DNA of 64,000 nucleotides, taken from Epithemia pelagica (taxonomy: Eukaryota; Bacillariophyta; Bacillariophyceae; Surirellales; Surirellaceae). A program made the position numbers and the translations under genes. The stretch spans positions 868,001-932,000 of the forward strand of contig OX337239.1 in the NCBI GenBank assembly GCA_946965045.2. The letters run 5' to 3'. Below are positions 30,496-40,574 of this stretch, piece after piece (position 1 is the stretch's first letter; each line of letters starts with the position of its first letter). The notes under the pieces are model-generated. The model saw nothing but the letters and a program-made list of their open reading frames with translations, was not told the origin of the DNA and searched no databases.

Positions 30496-32077
30496 ATGTT
30501 GAACAATCTCTTGGGTTCCCTGCCTTCACCGTATCCAAAGCCGCGAAGTCACTCATCCATAAAGGAAGATCCAGTAACACCTTCCACAGCTCCACCCAAC
30601 GACCACGAAAAAAATAACAGAGGCCCAAACCCCTTGTTGCGGACCCCCATTCTTTTGTCATCGGTCCTACGTCATCGGCAGCATCGGGGAACCCACACCA
30701 ATATGGCATCCACTTCAGTGGAAGAGCAACAGGATCGGAGACTCAAGAAAGCACAAGAACGTTTTGAAGCTTCCTTAGATGACTTGCTAGATTTCCTTTC
30801 GATTCAAGGAATGGTGGATCCTTGTCAGTAAGTGTCATTATTCATGTGTCATTATTCATGTGACTTCTGGAACGGGCCAGAAAAATACTAATATTTACTG
30901 TGTCTTTGCTTACTGGGTCTCCCTGCTTTGTTTGTGATTTTATTCCGGGCGCAGCATGGAAGCCATTAAATCGACCATTACAGCCGATCCAACGACAACC
31001 GCAACCTTTCTGGACGAAGGTTACGGGTGCTTGTATTACTGTCGGAGTTGTATCAATGCGCTCCGAAATGTGCAAGACGAACAACCCATGATTGGCTCTC
31101 GCCACTATAGTACAATCATGGAACGTGTCGAAAACGGTGGCGACAGCAGTGACAGTCATGGCCAAGATTGTATCCCGGATAAAGATTCGGAACCGTCTTC
31201 CAATGATGATATCGCAACACCTCAAAAACAGCAGAACCCGAACACACAACAAACGGAACCCGACCAAACCAAAAGCGACAACACGGAAGAACATTGTCGC
31301 CGTCAACAACAAACCTTGTCGGTGGTTCTCTTGTTGACCCTTTCCGCATGGGAATGTTTGGGCCGTTACCTGACCTTGATTCAGAAACGTATGCTTCGTC
31401 AACAACACACAGTGTCCTTGATTCAATCCAGTACCATGCACAAAAGGCAACGGCGACGACGCATTGCTGCCTGTGGTGGTATTGTGTCACAGCAAATTAT
31501 TGGACACGTATCCGAAGCCGTAGTGACCTGTCAAACACAATGGATGGCAATCAATCAGCAATATCAGCGCTATTGCAAGCAACAACAACAGCAACAACAA
31601 ACGGCCTTTAAGAGCAATGTGACAACTACTGAGCATGATATCCCCCATGCTCTGGTGGCAAACTTGATGAACCAATATTCGAACGACAGCAGTCAAGAGA
31701 GCGGCGCAACGGCGACTCGAAACGAGCCTACGAGCAAACGTCTGTTTTGTGACGATCCTGAAAATGATGATAATAATGGCAGCGACGATGGTCATGGTAC
31801 CGTTGTCCTGTCGGAGGACGACCATGATGACGATGACGAAAGTCTGGTTCTATCCACAGAAAGGGAAACGACAAGGACAACAACAAAATCAACGTCTTTG
31901 GATGTCGTCGCATCATCCTTGGTCGAAAAGAATCCTGCTACGGACGACGACGAGGACGACGACAAGAGTGTTGGTAGTTCCACCACGGCAACCACGGCGG
32001 AGGACACTGCCATGAGTAGCACGAGTAGTAGCTGTGGCGACAGTTGCAGCAACTCGACAGGCTTGACAACTCCCTAA
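30496..32077 (+). CDS. Unknown helical protein, paralogue B of a divergent gene pair, two exons
   Basis: Exons 30496-30827 and 30955-32077, intron 127 bp (GTAAGT...GCGCAG), 484 aa. The intron falls in phase 2 at the point corresponding to the intron of paralogue A, right after the LLDFLSIQGMVDPC segment. The core matches paralogue A in three blocks (see that entry) and contains a basic KRQRRRRR stretch near residue 315. Compared with A it has an extra Asp/Gln/Thr-rich insertion in the middle (about 165-255) and a long acidic Ser/Thr/Asp tail (about 370-484). Function unknown. A 14-bp sequence is repeated in tandem in the intron (30832-30859). Confidence 0.78.
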
Positions 32078-32550
32078 AAAATAAAGGAAAAAGGAGAGAA
32101 AATCATGTCGAGACACACACACATGATGCGAACAACCAGGAAAGAACGTTATGATTTGATGATTGAAGGTGAAGGGCGCAGTGTGTGGAGGGAACAGGAG
32201 CAACGTTTCTCGATGCAACATGTAGCATGGAGAGGGAAACGAGAGTTGTGGTATATACGTATCCGTAGACTGCTGTATGTTTTAGTATTCCTAAACGACA
32301 AGTTTCTGTGACTGTAGTCCTATTAGATTGAGAAGAATCAACAAAGTGATGAGTCTCTCTTTTGATCCGCAGAGGTAACAGTAGACTGTTACAGTGGCAC
32401 CTTCGACTTGGCCTTTTCGTATCATTGCTGCGCTTCTTACACGCAGTTACGGATTCTCACCCTTTTCTATCGGACTATCCATCCATGAAAACGCAGCGCA
32501 TGTGTGCTTTAGTTTACAAAGAAGAAGAAGTAGAAGAAAGAAGGATATAA
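32078..32550. other. Convergent spacer
   Basis: About 470 bp between paralogue B and the elongase stop codon. AAAAAATAAAGG at 32076-32087 directly follows the paralogue B stop and may contain a polyadenylation signal. No gene. Confidence 0.4.
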
Positions 32551-33805
32551 TTACTGTTCTTTTGGCTTTTCTTGGGGTGGTAATGATGATGATTGTTGTT
32601 CGGATGATACGGTTTTGGGTTTGGTGCTGGTAGTTTTGATGGAATACCGTCCCAAAAAGAATTGGAAAAAGAGTACCAGGTAGCTGCCGTACATGACCAA
32701 GGCCGCAACGGAATTGGCTCGATTAATGTAGCAATTTTCCGATTGTTTGACAAAAAAGAGATAATTGGTCACAATGGTGGCGGCTACACCGGCCACCATT
32801 TGGGCAATTTGCAACAGGGTAATCCAAACGGCATTGAACCATTTGGGTTTGCACCGGGCGGCCATTAAAAAGTAATAAAAGTACATAATGGAATGGACCG
32901 TGTAATTCATGACACAAAACAAAATTCCGGCCGGGGCCTTGTAGACATAGGAATGCCAACAATACAACAAGACCGAAACGTGATGGTACCAATGCAAGAA
33001 AATCAAGGGTTTCTTGTGAATGACAATGAAAAAGGTGTCCAACAACTCACTGAACGACGATGACGCCGCCGGCGATAATAACATCAACAAAAAGAACGAC
33101 AGTGAGACAGACAAGAGGACAGCACATTAGTCAGGTCAGACAGGATCAACTGGACGCATCGGGTGATGTGCGCAACTTTGGATGTATACGTACGGGAATT
33201 TGGACAAGCAAAAGAGTTGGACCCACAATCCAGTGGTACCCGATCCAAAATGCGATTCGGGGTCCATACAAAAGTTTTCTTCGACACTGTAAAAGGAATA
33301 CAAATGCCAGAGGGCGGGGAGGGTCCGAATCACCCCCACGGCCGAAAAGGCCGACAAGAACAAATTCCACACGGCCAAGGTGATGCGCCAATTCCATCGA
33401 GGTCGTGTGGTAAAATAGGCTTGTCCAACTGGAATCAAGACCATGTACAAGACACAGGCGACAATGGGGACCCAAGGATGAACGGCCATCCAATCACGGA
33501 CCGGAATGGTATCATAGGATTTTTCAGCACTGTTGGTGTGGCAGTGGTAGAACACAGTTATTGTGTGAGAGATTTCTACGAGGCAAACAACAACAAGGCC
33601 AAACTGGTTGTCGTTCTGGATTCGTCTTTGGTCGATGACAATCCTCTTGCTGCATGACGACGACGACGAGGACAACTCACTCGAAATAGGTCCATGAAAG
33701 GATGCTCTGTTTGTACAAACACGACGTTTCTTCATAGGGCAAACCACCAATGTTGTACTTGACACAGGAATTATCTCCCATGGAAGGAAACCAGGATTTC
33801 ACCAT
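32551..33805 (-). CDS. ELO-family very-long-chain fatty acid elongase (ELOVL3/6-like), three exons
   Basis: The condensing enzyme (3-ketoacyl-CoA synthase) of ER fatty acid elongation. Exons 33805-33681, 33529-33194 and 33049-32551 with GT-AG introns of 151 and 144 bp; spliced length 319 aa. The splice joins restore family sequence: ...SWTYF-DAEKSYDT... and ...LSKFP-ELLDTFF... . Visible motifs are KFPELLDTFF, the catalytic histidine box HWYHH, NYTVHSIMYFYYF and TLLQIAQM. Together with the HWYHHVSVLLYCWHSY context these best fit the ELOVL3/6 branch that elongates saturated and monounsaturated chains, though a PUFA substrate cannot be excluded. Several membrane helices are evident. The C-terminus KPKEQ is a KxKxx-type ER retrieval signal. 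The ATG at 33805 opens a separate first exon in another frame. Confidence 0.92.
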
Positions 33806-34301
33806 GATGCTGCGTGTGGGTTCTGGAATGTGGATTGAACGGATGGTCTATTATGCTTCCAAAGAGTCTTGGTTGCTTCCCAACAATGGCAAGAACGGTA
33901 TAAAGCTCTTGCTTTGGTATTTTGTATGATACACACAAGGACAGACGCAGCAACGCACAATCCAATACAAAACCACAGAGAAGTTTTGTCTCGTTGTCGA
34001 AATCACGGGTTGTTGTTTTGTCGTTCTTGGGTGTGTCGATTCTCACTCCATCATCGTCAAGTGATAGTGATGACATCATCCCGTGCCGTCGTCATTGGCT
34101 GTTTTGGTCTTGTCGCGCAATCTCTCGCCAGGTTTTTCTATGATCACGCGCACGCCGCTCGATGTGCGGGCGTCTATTGCACGGCGACTGACTGAGTCTC
34201 TCTCTGTCTGTCCGCTGTCCGAAGGGCGTGTATGGACGGTTGGACGGTATCTTTTCTAATCTTTTTTGACGACCAGAATTGCGTTCGACAACGAACCCAT
34301 C
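33806..34301. promoter_or_regulatory. Divergent promoter region between the elongase and RsmG genes
   Basis: About 500 bp holding both promoters. A TGATGACATCATCC segment near 34069-34081 contains the palindrome GATGACATC. No gene. Confidence 0.35.
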
Positions 34302-35858
34302 ATGATCCGAATCAGGACGCTACTGGTCCAGACAATGAAGCTCACAACTCTGCCGTCCAGCTCTACCAAACGCTCCCTCTGTCGTCCAACTGCTACAAGG
34401 GTGACAGCCGCCTCTTCTTGGTTTGGTGGTCGTGGTGGTTCGGTTCGTGCTTCTTGTCATGTTTCCCAATGGTTGGTGGTGGTGACCACCACACTTTGGG
34501 CCACTGCGACACGGACCATGATTGCCACGACAGCCTTGGTTGGATCCTACCCAAGACCGCGATGTGTACGTCCCGGAATGGGTCTTGGGTGGATCGCTCC
34601 TTCTGCTTCTTGTTGCATCTCGTCATTGGATTCACCGGCATCATTCCATCAGAGGAGGGGGTGCACCACCTCCGCCGTTCCTCGCATGCACCACCAGCCA
34701 AGGGACACTGCTGCGACAACCGCAACTACTACTACAAGACTGACGGAAAGTAAACAGGGTTTGGAAGAATCCTTGAATGACGGTGATAGTAATCATGACT
34801 CGTTTCATCAGTCTATTCCAACCAGCCGATCGACAGCACCTTCCACCACCGATCCTCGATGGGCACCCGCCTATCAAGAACAAGTACTAGGGCTCCACAC
34901 CAACAATTCTTCCTCCTCCTTTTTAACCATGGAGCAATATGCACAATTGGTACACTTGAGTGATTTGGTATGGGAGTGGAATGGCCGTATTAATTTGGTG
35001 AGTCGCAAAGAATGTGACACAGCTCTCAAGGTTTGGGATCGTCATGTGGTTCCCAGTGTGGTGGGAGGATTGCGAGCCTGGAACGAATTGCCATCCTTCA
35101 ATCACAATAATAACAACAAACAGCCGATTCGTCGTGTTGTCGATGTCGGTACCGGAGGAGGCTTTCCCGGACTCCCCTTGGCCATTTGTTTTCCCCAGGT
35201 ACACTTTACCTTGGTGGATAGTGTGGGCAAGAAATTAGTGGCCGTCCAAGACATGGTAGACGAACTGCAACTCTCCAATGTCGACATTGTTCATGGTCGC
35301 GCCGAATCTCTCCCGCAACAACAACAACGACAGTTTGATGTGGCCTTGGGACGATCCGTCTCGGCCTTGCCGCAATTTTGTTCGTGGATGCATCACTTGT
35401 TGTCGTTCCCCACGTCGGACGACGACGACGACCCTGGTCAGGATTCTACGACTCGTAGTAGCACTGGTGGCGGTCACCTGTTGTATTGGATTGGAGGAGA
35501 ATTGGAGTCGGACATTGAACGTCATGTCTGGAAACAAGTTCCCATTCCCTCCAACCCACTGGATGAAAATCCCAAACGTGTCTTGATCCTTTCGCAATCC
35601 AGTGTCTCGGCCTTGGCGTCGGCAGCAGTGACCACTCCAGGGACGGCGTCGCCTCGTCGTAGAAAAAGCTCTCGTGACACCTCCTCCTACGAAACCAATC
35701 CAAAACCAAAACGAAAGGAAGTAACGTCTCGAGGAGCATGGAAAAAACCTCAACGACGACAACAGCAGCAGCAACCGAATGGTGGTCCGGAACAAGACTT
35801 TGTACGATATCAGTCACATCCACGACAAACCACCAACACATCATCCGAAACACTGTGA
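34302..35858 (+). CDS. rsmG: RsmG/GidB-type 16S rRNA (guanine-N7) methyltransferase, organelle-targeted
   Basis: The family methylates G527 of the 530 loop of bacterial-type small-subunit rRNA with SAM. The catalytic domain (about residues 210-440 of 518) shows the family signature: an N-terminal helix with WNGRINLVSRKE, WDRHVVPSV, the SAM-binding loop VDVGTGGGFPGLPLAI (about 279), the VDSVGKK strand, VHGRAESLP, and DVALGRSVSALPQF. About 200 residues precede it, rich in Arg/Ser/Thr with little acidity at the start, consistent with a plastid or mitochondrial presequence. A basic Arg/Lys/Gln-rich tail (about 450-518) follows and could help bind rRNA. First ATG at 34302; the frame opens at 34266 only with TTG. 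Which organelle it serves is undecided. Confidence 0.88.
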   Translation: MIRIRTLLVQTMKLTTLPSSSTKRSLCRPTATRVTAASSWFGGRGGSVRASCHVSQWLVVVTTTLWATATRTMIATTALVGSYPRPRCVRPGMGLGWIAPSASCCISSLDSPASFHQRRGCTTSAVPRMHHQPRDTAATTATTTTRLTESKQGLEESLNDGDSNHDSFHQSIPTSRSTAPSTTDPRWAPAYQEQVLGLHTNNSSSSFLTMEQYAQLVHLSDLVWEWNGRINLVSRKECDTALKVWDRHVVPSVVGGLRAWNELPSFNHNNNNKQPIRRVVDVGTGGGFPGLPLAICFPQVHFTLVDSVGKKLVAVQDMVDELQLSNVDIVHGRAESLPQQQQRQFDVALGRSVSALPQFCSWMHHLLSFPTSDDDDDPGQDSTTRSSTGGGHLLYWIGGELESDIERHVWKQVPIPSNPLDENPKRVLILSQSSVSALASAAVTTPGTASPRRRKSSRDTSSYETNPKPKRKEVTSRGAWKKPQRRQQQQQPNGGPEQDFVRYQSHPRQTTNTSSETL

Positions 35859-36756
35859 ATCGTGGAGGGAGCGAGTCCAAACCAACCAATTGTGTGCATA
35901 AGAGAGAGACACACACGCACACATTGTGTTTCGGTGCGATGACACTCACACCAATGTCGAAACAACACCCTCTTCGTCCGTTCAAACATGTATGATAGCC
36001 AAAGCGATCATTGAAAGTACAAAGATGTGCCGTCCAATTGGCAGTGAGACTTAAAGTAAGGCTTGGTTTGCTTCCCCTCAAATGCCGCCGAGATGCAGAC
36101 TCACGGGTGATGAACGAATCCAGTCGTTTGTCTCCGTTTGGAACAGCAAGGAAAACACAGTCAGTGTACGACCCACAGCGGCTCGTTAGGACATGGTGTT
36201 TCTTCCAGAATGTGGTACCAAGCGGATCACATGTGTTTCGCTGTTTCGTTGCCGCATGTTGTAATTCAAAACTGGTATCGGTCGTTTTTGCTGGATTGGG
36301 TCTGGTCCGCGTTCTTCTCCTCATTGAGACGAGCTCTCTAAATTGCGATCTGCATTATATATATGATACTCCACGAAGATAGGAGTAGGAAAAGTAACTT
36401 TCAAATCACTCATCATCCTCTCCTTCCTCAGTCCTCGATGGCTACCTACCTACTCCTACTAGGAACTACCTAGGGGAAGGCCTTACTCGTTGCCCCCACG
36501 AAGCGGTTCGGGGTTCGGGGGTGGTGACCATACCAATGGGGGACGGGGCGACATTATTTTTAGCACATTTATTGGACATGTTTCTCCAATGACCATGACC
36601 CATTGCCTCCACAAAATCCGCAGAGGAGACAATAGAGAAGCTCTGTATTCCACCCTTGTCATCGTACAAGAGAACAACGACAAAAGCAAGTCCTCAGTTG
36701 CTTGCACGTTGAGTGAATCGAGGCGTTTTGCACGAAGCACAAACAATAATTGAAGC
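35859..36756. other. Intergenic region, 0.9 kb
   Basis: No supported gene. A long minus-strand frame (35446-36324) overlaps the RsmG tail antisense and has no recognisable composition. A short (CA)n run lies at 35908-35920. Confidence 0.4.
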
Positions 36757-37353
36757 ATGAGATCATCCGCGTTCGTTTCGCTCTCGACATGGTTCCTGTT
36801 GTGGCTCTCTGTTGCAACACCCATGGTGAATGGATTCGCCTCGTACTTGCTGAGTTCATCCTCCTGCTATGTCGAATTAACGACTGAAGAAGTCATTATG
36901 AACAACATGGTTCAAAAGGCACAATCTGATGCACCACTCAAGATTGAACTGCTGACGGGAAACGAGGATTCTTCCACCGGCGATGGTGTGACCATCACCG
37001 GGGCCATGACGCCCCTTCCAGATTTTGAAAACGATGTATCCTTGACATTGGTATCGGTTGAAACCTTCCCCGTTACGGTCCAACTCAAGGTTGTCCCATC
37101 GGCAGTAGGGTCGACCGTCGGAGGATATGAATATATCTTGCAAGTAGATGAAGAATCCAGTGGATCCTTTGAAAAAGGATCGTGTGAGGGGAACAAACGC
37201 ATCGCAGGACAGGGAGCAAATATGGCTGTGCAATTACACGTACCGGAACCGAATGTCATGGTATGGGGAGGATGGGCTGCAGGACACGAGGCAGTAAAAC
37301 TCTTGCATGGATACAAATTTATATCCACAGACGATGAAGCAACCGATCTATAG
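36757..37353 (+). CDS. Secreted protein of unknown function
   Basis: 198 aa with a clear N-terminal signal peptide (FVSLSTWFLLWLSVATPMVNG, cleavage about residue 26). The remaining 170 residues form one compact domain with alternating strands: CYVELTTEEVIMNNMVQKA, then FENDVSLTLVSVETF, VTVQLKVVPSAVG, GYEYILQVDE, CEGNKRIAGQGANMAVQLHVP and a final MVWGGWAAGHEAVKLLHGY. Two cysteines (about 37 and 150) could pair. The overall look is a beta-sandwich extracellular domain, reminiscent of Reeler/DOMON-like secreted domains, but I cannot assign a family. The ATG at 36757 is the only reasonable start because it begins the signal peptide. Confidence 0.75.
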   Translation: MRSSAFVSLSTWFLLWLSVATPMVNGFASYLLSSSSCYVELTTEEVIMNNMVQKAQSDAPLKIELLTGNEDSSTGDGVTITGAMTPLPDFENDVSLTLVSVETFPVTVQLKVVPSAVGSTVGGYEYILQVDEESSGSFEKGSCEGNKRIAGQGANMAVQLHVPEPNVMVWGGWAAGHEAVKLLHGYKFISTDDEATDL

Positions 37354-38173
37354 AGAGCAACCAAGAAAGTGCGATAATTATCTCCTGATTGCGAATGGGA
37401 ATACCGCCGTACTGCATTGTTGTAAACCCTCGGAAACGAAGAAGATGCACCCGAGAAACTTTCTGAGAAACGCCTATGTTGGCATGTTGGTAGGATGTGC
37501 ATTGTGAGGCTTCGTTTCATTTTTGCAAACTGGATAGGGTCTACTATATATAGACTTTCGATATGCCAGCATGCTCTCCCATGCTCTTGCGTTTTTAATC
37601 TTGTGACAACACATTATCATCAACTTGGTTTCCTTTCGTTGTTCGCATTACCAACGGAGGCATTCGCGCAAGTTGCTGGACCAAGCACGGAAGTTGTAGA
37701 ATTGTGTGGTTCTGCGTTCAGCTTCTTCATTTGTATCAAATGGTTCTTTCATAGTACTGGAGTCTTCGACATACTGTGTTCATTTACAAGGAAGAAAGGA
37801 GCAAGAGATTGTTCTTGGTGAATTTCCCAGTGATTGAGATGAGAGATGAAGCTATTAATAGCTAGAGAGGCAATAAGAGTGGTATAGCTACCATAGCTAC
37901 TAATGCTCTATCGCGGTCGTGTCAAAAAAAGTATCTTGTGGTCCTCGACAATGGTATCTTCGTTCCTTCATGCCACTATGGACTACGGATACTTTAGGGT
38001 CCGAAATAAAAAGGACCAAGTATCTGAGAGTTGAATCCGATTGACTTCCTCCACATTTTGGAGAGTGATTTTCCCGTTGCAAATTGTGAATCCATGTCAA
38101 ACATGACACGTCTGGATATGGATCCGGAAGTAAAGGGAGCAACGTTCCGTCAAAGAAAAAACGTCAGATTGCC
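37354..38173. other. Intergenic region, 0.8 kb
   Basis: AT-rich. A short frame at 37495-37821 has hydrophobic stretches but no ATG context or conserved pattern that I recognise. CTATAGCTACCATAGCTACTA near 37885-37905 is a small direct repeat. No gene supported. Confidence 0.4.
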
Positions 38174-39506
38174 ATGATGGATCCAATTCAAATCTTTTCT
38201 CACAAAAACCAAAAGATTGATTTTCTTATTGACAGCTTTGACGATATCATCACGATGACGGAAACGCAACAGCCATTGGTCAGTTCGGGTGAACTTGCTG
38301 CCCAGAAACAAGAGGAGCTTGCCGCGGCCTTTCAAGAACGCTACTTTGAAGCTGTCTTGGGGGCTCAATTGATTCAGACAGCCTTTATCGGAGTCAAGCT
38401 CGGTTGGTACACCGCTTTGGCCAAGGCAGGAGACAAGGGCCTTTACCCATCCGAGCTGGCCAAACAGACCTCTTGTTCATCTCCGCGCTATGCCCGAGAA
38501 TGGTTGGAACAGCAGACCATGGCAGGATGGGTTCATGAATCTATAAACAGTGACATCGACTCAAATGATGAGGAAAAGAAGGAAAATATGATGGATCCCA
38601 ACGACCAACGCCGTTTCTTTCTCCCAGCAGCACACATTCCGACTTTGGCCGACCCCAACAGTTCCATGTACATGGCACCTCTGGCGTTCTTTCATGGGGC
38701 CACAGGCAAGGCTTTGGACAAACTAGTCGACGCATACCGCGATGACACCGGCGTGAGTTGGAAAGAGTTGGGTCATGATGCTCATGAAGCGCAAGCTCGT
38801 CAAAATCGTCCCTTTTTCCGCAACGAGTTGCCCGGAATTCTCCAGGATATTCTGAGGGATGACGACGCTACGCTTCTCGACCGCCTTCAGAATGGAACAG
38901 CACGTGTAGCTGATATTGGTGGCGGTCATGGATTCAGTGCCATTGCTGTTGCTGAATAATTCCCTGGAGCCACAGTCGACAGTCGACATTTATGATTTGG
39001 ATCAAGCCTCGATTGCCGCCGCCAAAATGAACATTCGTTCCAATGGGCTTTCGAACCGCATCAGTGCGAACTGCGTCGATGCGGCGACTGTTCTCGAACA
39101 AAATTGTGCCAAAAACGAAGAATCTTCCGTGTCGTGGGATTTGGTGATGGCCTTGGAATGCATTCATGACATGGGAGATCCAATTTCTGTTTTGCGTACA
39201 ATGCGAGAAATGGCCCTGACGGGAACGAGCCAGGGCACAGTGATTGTCATGGACGAACCGGCTGCAGATCACTTTTCATCGAGCAATCAAAACAATCCAT
39301 TGGAACAATTTCTTTATGGAGTGTCGTGTTTGTGCTGTTTACCCGACGGAAAATCGTCGTCGTCTACGAGCAAGCCCTCCGTGGAAACAGGAGCCGTGAT
39401 GCGTCCCAGTTTGTTGCGCATGTATGCACAACAAGCAGGTTTCCGCGATATTGAAAAGCTTGACGCCAAAACGGACATGTTCCATTTCTATAAACTGAAA
39501 TTGTGA
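38174..39506 (+). pseudogene. SAM-dependent class I methyltransferase, disrupted by a stop and a 7-bp tandem duplication
   Basis: The encoded protein resembles two-domain SAM methyltransferases with an N-terminal winged-helix-like region (about residues 50-130, ...GLYPSELAKQTSCSSPRYAREWLEQQ) and a Rossmann domain. Motif I is intact (VADIGGGHGFSAIAVAE), but the next codon is TAA (38957-38959). The following codons FPGATVD continue the expected sequence, then AGTCGAC is present twice (38974-38980 and 38981-38987), shifting the frame. Removing one copy restores TVDIYDLDQASIAAAKMN and the rest of the domain to TGA at 39506. Without the two lesions the protein would be 441 aa. The rest shows no decay, so this is either a recent pseudogene, an allelic null, or assembly error. 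The ATG could also be at 38254 (MTETQQ). Confidence 0.8.
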
Positions 39507-40331
39507 ATAAAAAAGAGAAATATGGACTTGTTCACGTTCATTCCGAAGAGAAAAACGATTCAAAGAAATGCATGATAAGCAGCTACTTCTAAATGCTCAT
39601 TATATTCAACGATCATTCATCTATCACTAGCCATGTATGGATAGAAAGAGGTGGGACACGAACAGTTACCATTCTCTATGCACGAGGGCTGAATGAATTT
39701 ATTCGGCGTTGGTTGCTGTGATCAACAACTCTCAAGACAAGGGAAAAAGGGAGAAAAGGGGAAGAGCAAGAAAGAAATGATGATACATTGGCATCATTGG
39801 TCCCTAGTGTTGGTTTGGAATTCTGCACAAGTGTTTTCCTTCGGAGTGGTCGCGAGATTCTGTCGGCGTGATTGGCACTCACACTCCGGTCCGCGATCAT
39901 CATTCAATGATCACGTTGGATTGAATTCATGTTGTACATCCAGAGCTCCAATGTTGATTCATGTGTTCATTCCGTCCAACAGTTCCGGGAATCGGAAATG
40001 AGGAGGGGAGCATTTGCTTCCGTCTGATCGGCACGCTTGGCGTTTGGTCTTGGGAAGTCGGCAGCTCCCCAAACTACGCGGGCCAGGGCTTCTGCTACGC
40101 TTTTAATTATGAGGTTATGATATTCAACGATAAATACTCGTTCTATTATATAGGAACTATACTCGTATTCGTGACACAATGAGTTAGAAATAGAGTCGTC
40201 AGTCGTCATGCCGGCGTCTTGTCTCTGAAATTCTTGTAAGCAGAAAGGATTGGCAGGTTTTTTGGTGTGCGGACGAGAATGCAAGTAAAGGCCAATCCTT
40301 TAGCTCGCAAAACCAAATCGAGATTGCGTGC
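39507..40331. other. Intergenic region with CCAAT/ATTGG palindromic patches
   Basis: About 0.8 kb. No supported gene; a 102-codon frame at 39693-40001 has no recognisable pattern. AAAGGATTGG (40246 region) and CCAATCCTTT (40292 region) form an inverted repeat about 45 bp apart. Confidence 0.4.
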
Positions 40332-40361
40332 ACGTCAGCATTTTGCGTCACGTTTACGTCA
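40332..40361. promoter_or_regulatory. Cluster of three CRE-like ACGTCA/GCGTCA elements
   Basis: ACGTCA at 40332-40337, GCGTCA at 40345-40350 and ACGTCA at 40356-40361, all in the same orientation and 11-13 bp apart. TGACGT/ACGTCA-type cores bind bZIP factors, and clusters of them act as CO2/cAMP response elements in diatoms. The nearest downstream start is more than 1.1 kb away, so a regulatory role is speculative. Confidence 0.25.
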
Positions 40362-40386
40362 TATATCCGGGTAAAACAGCATTTCT

Positions 40387-40434
40387 GGATTTGTTCGAAC
40401 CAATCCAGGACCCCGGATTGGTTCGAACAAATCC
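40387..40434. repeat. Perfect inverted repeat, 20-bp arms, 8-nt loop
   Basis: Arms 40387-40406 and 40415-40434 are exact reverse complements, with loop AGGACCCC. Each arm contains the self-complementary core GTTCGAAC. No coding sequence overlaps. Confidence 0.95.
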
Positions 40435-40535
40435 GGGAAATTCATTAGGGATAGTGTTTTACTTATGCTAGTGTAGAGGCCAGCCTACAGTTTCGAATAT
40501 GTTGGGCGGGCGTTCGACGTGATGGGCACATTTTC

Positions 40536-40574
40536 CAAAACCAAATCCGGCCCGGCCCGCACGGATTGGTTTTG
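40536..40574. repeat. Second inverted repeat related to the first
   Basis: Arms CAAAACCAAATCCG (40536-40549) and CGGATTGGTTTTG (40562-40574) pair with a single unpaired A. Each shares the CCAAATCC/GGATTGG motif with the 20-bp hairpin 100 bp upstream. Confidence 0.85.

Noticed and set aside
33136..33765. A single 209-codon frame as the elongase N-terminal exon
   Set aside because: Its first 80 codons and last 20 codons are intron sequence; the splice sites at 33680/33530 and 33193/33050 give a much better elongase.
35446..36324. 292-codon minus-strand frame antisense to the RsmG tail
   Set aside because: Low-complexity antisense of Gln/Thr-rich coding sequence plus intergenic DNA; no motif, and it conflicts with a well-supported gene.
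37495..37821. 108-codon frame after the secreted protein gene
   Set aside because: Mixed hydrophobic and Cys-rich composition without a family pattern; no splice sites link it to the secreted protein gene.
40387..40434. tRNA-like GGTTCGAAC box
   Set aside because: The B-box-like motif is present on both strands because of the palindrome, but no acceptor, D or anticodon stems could be built around it.
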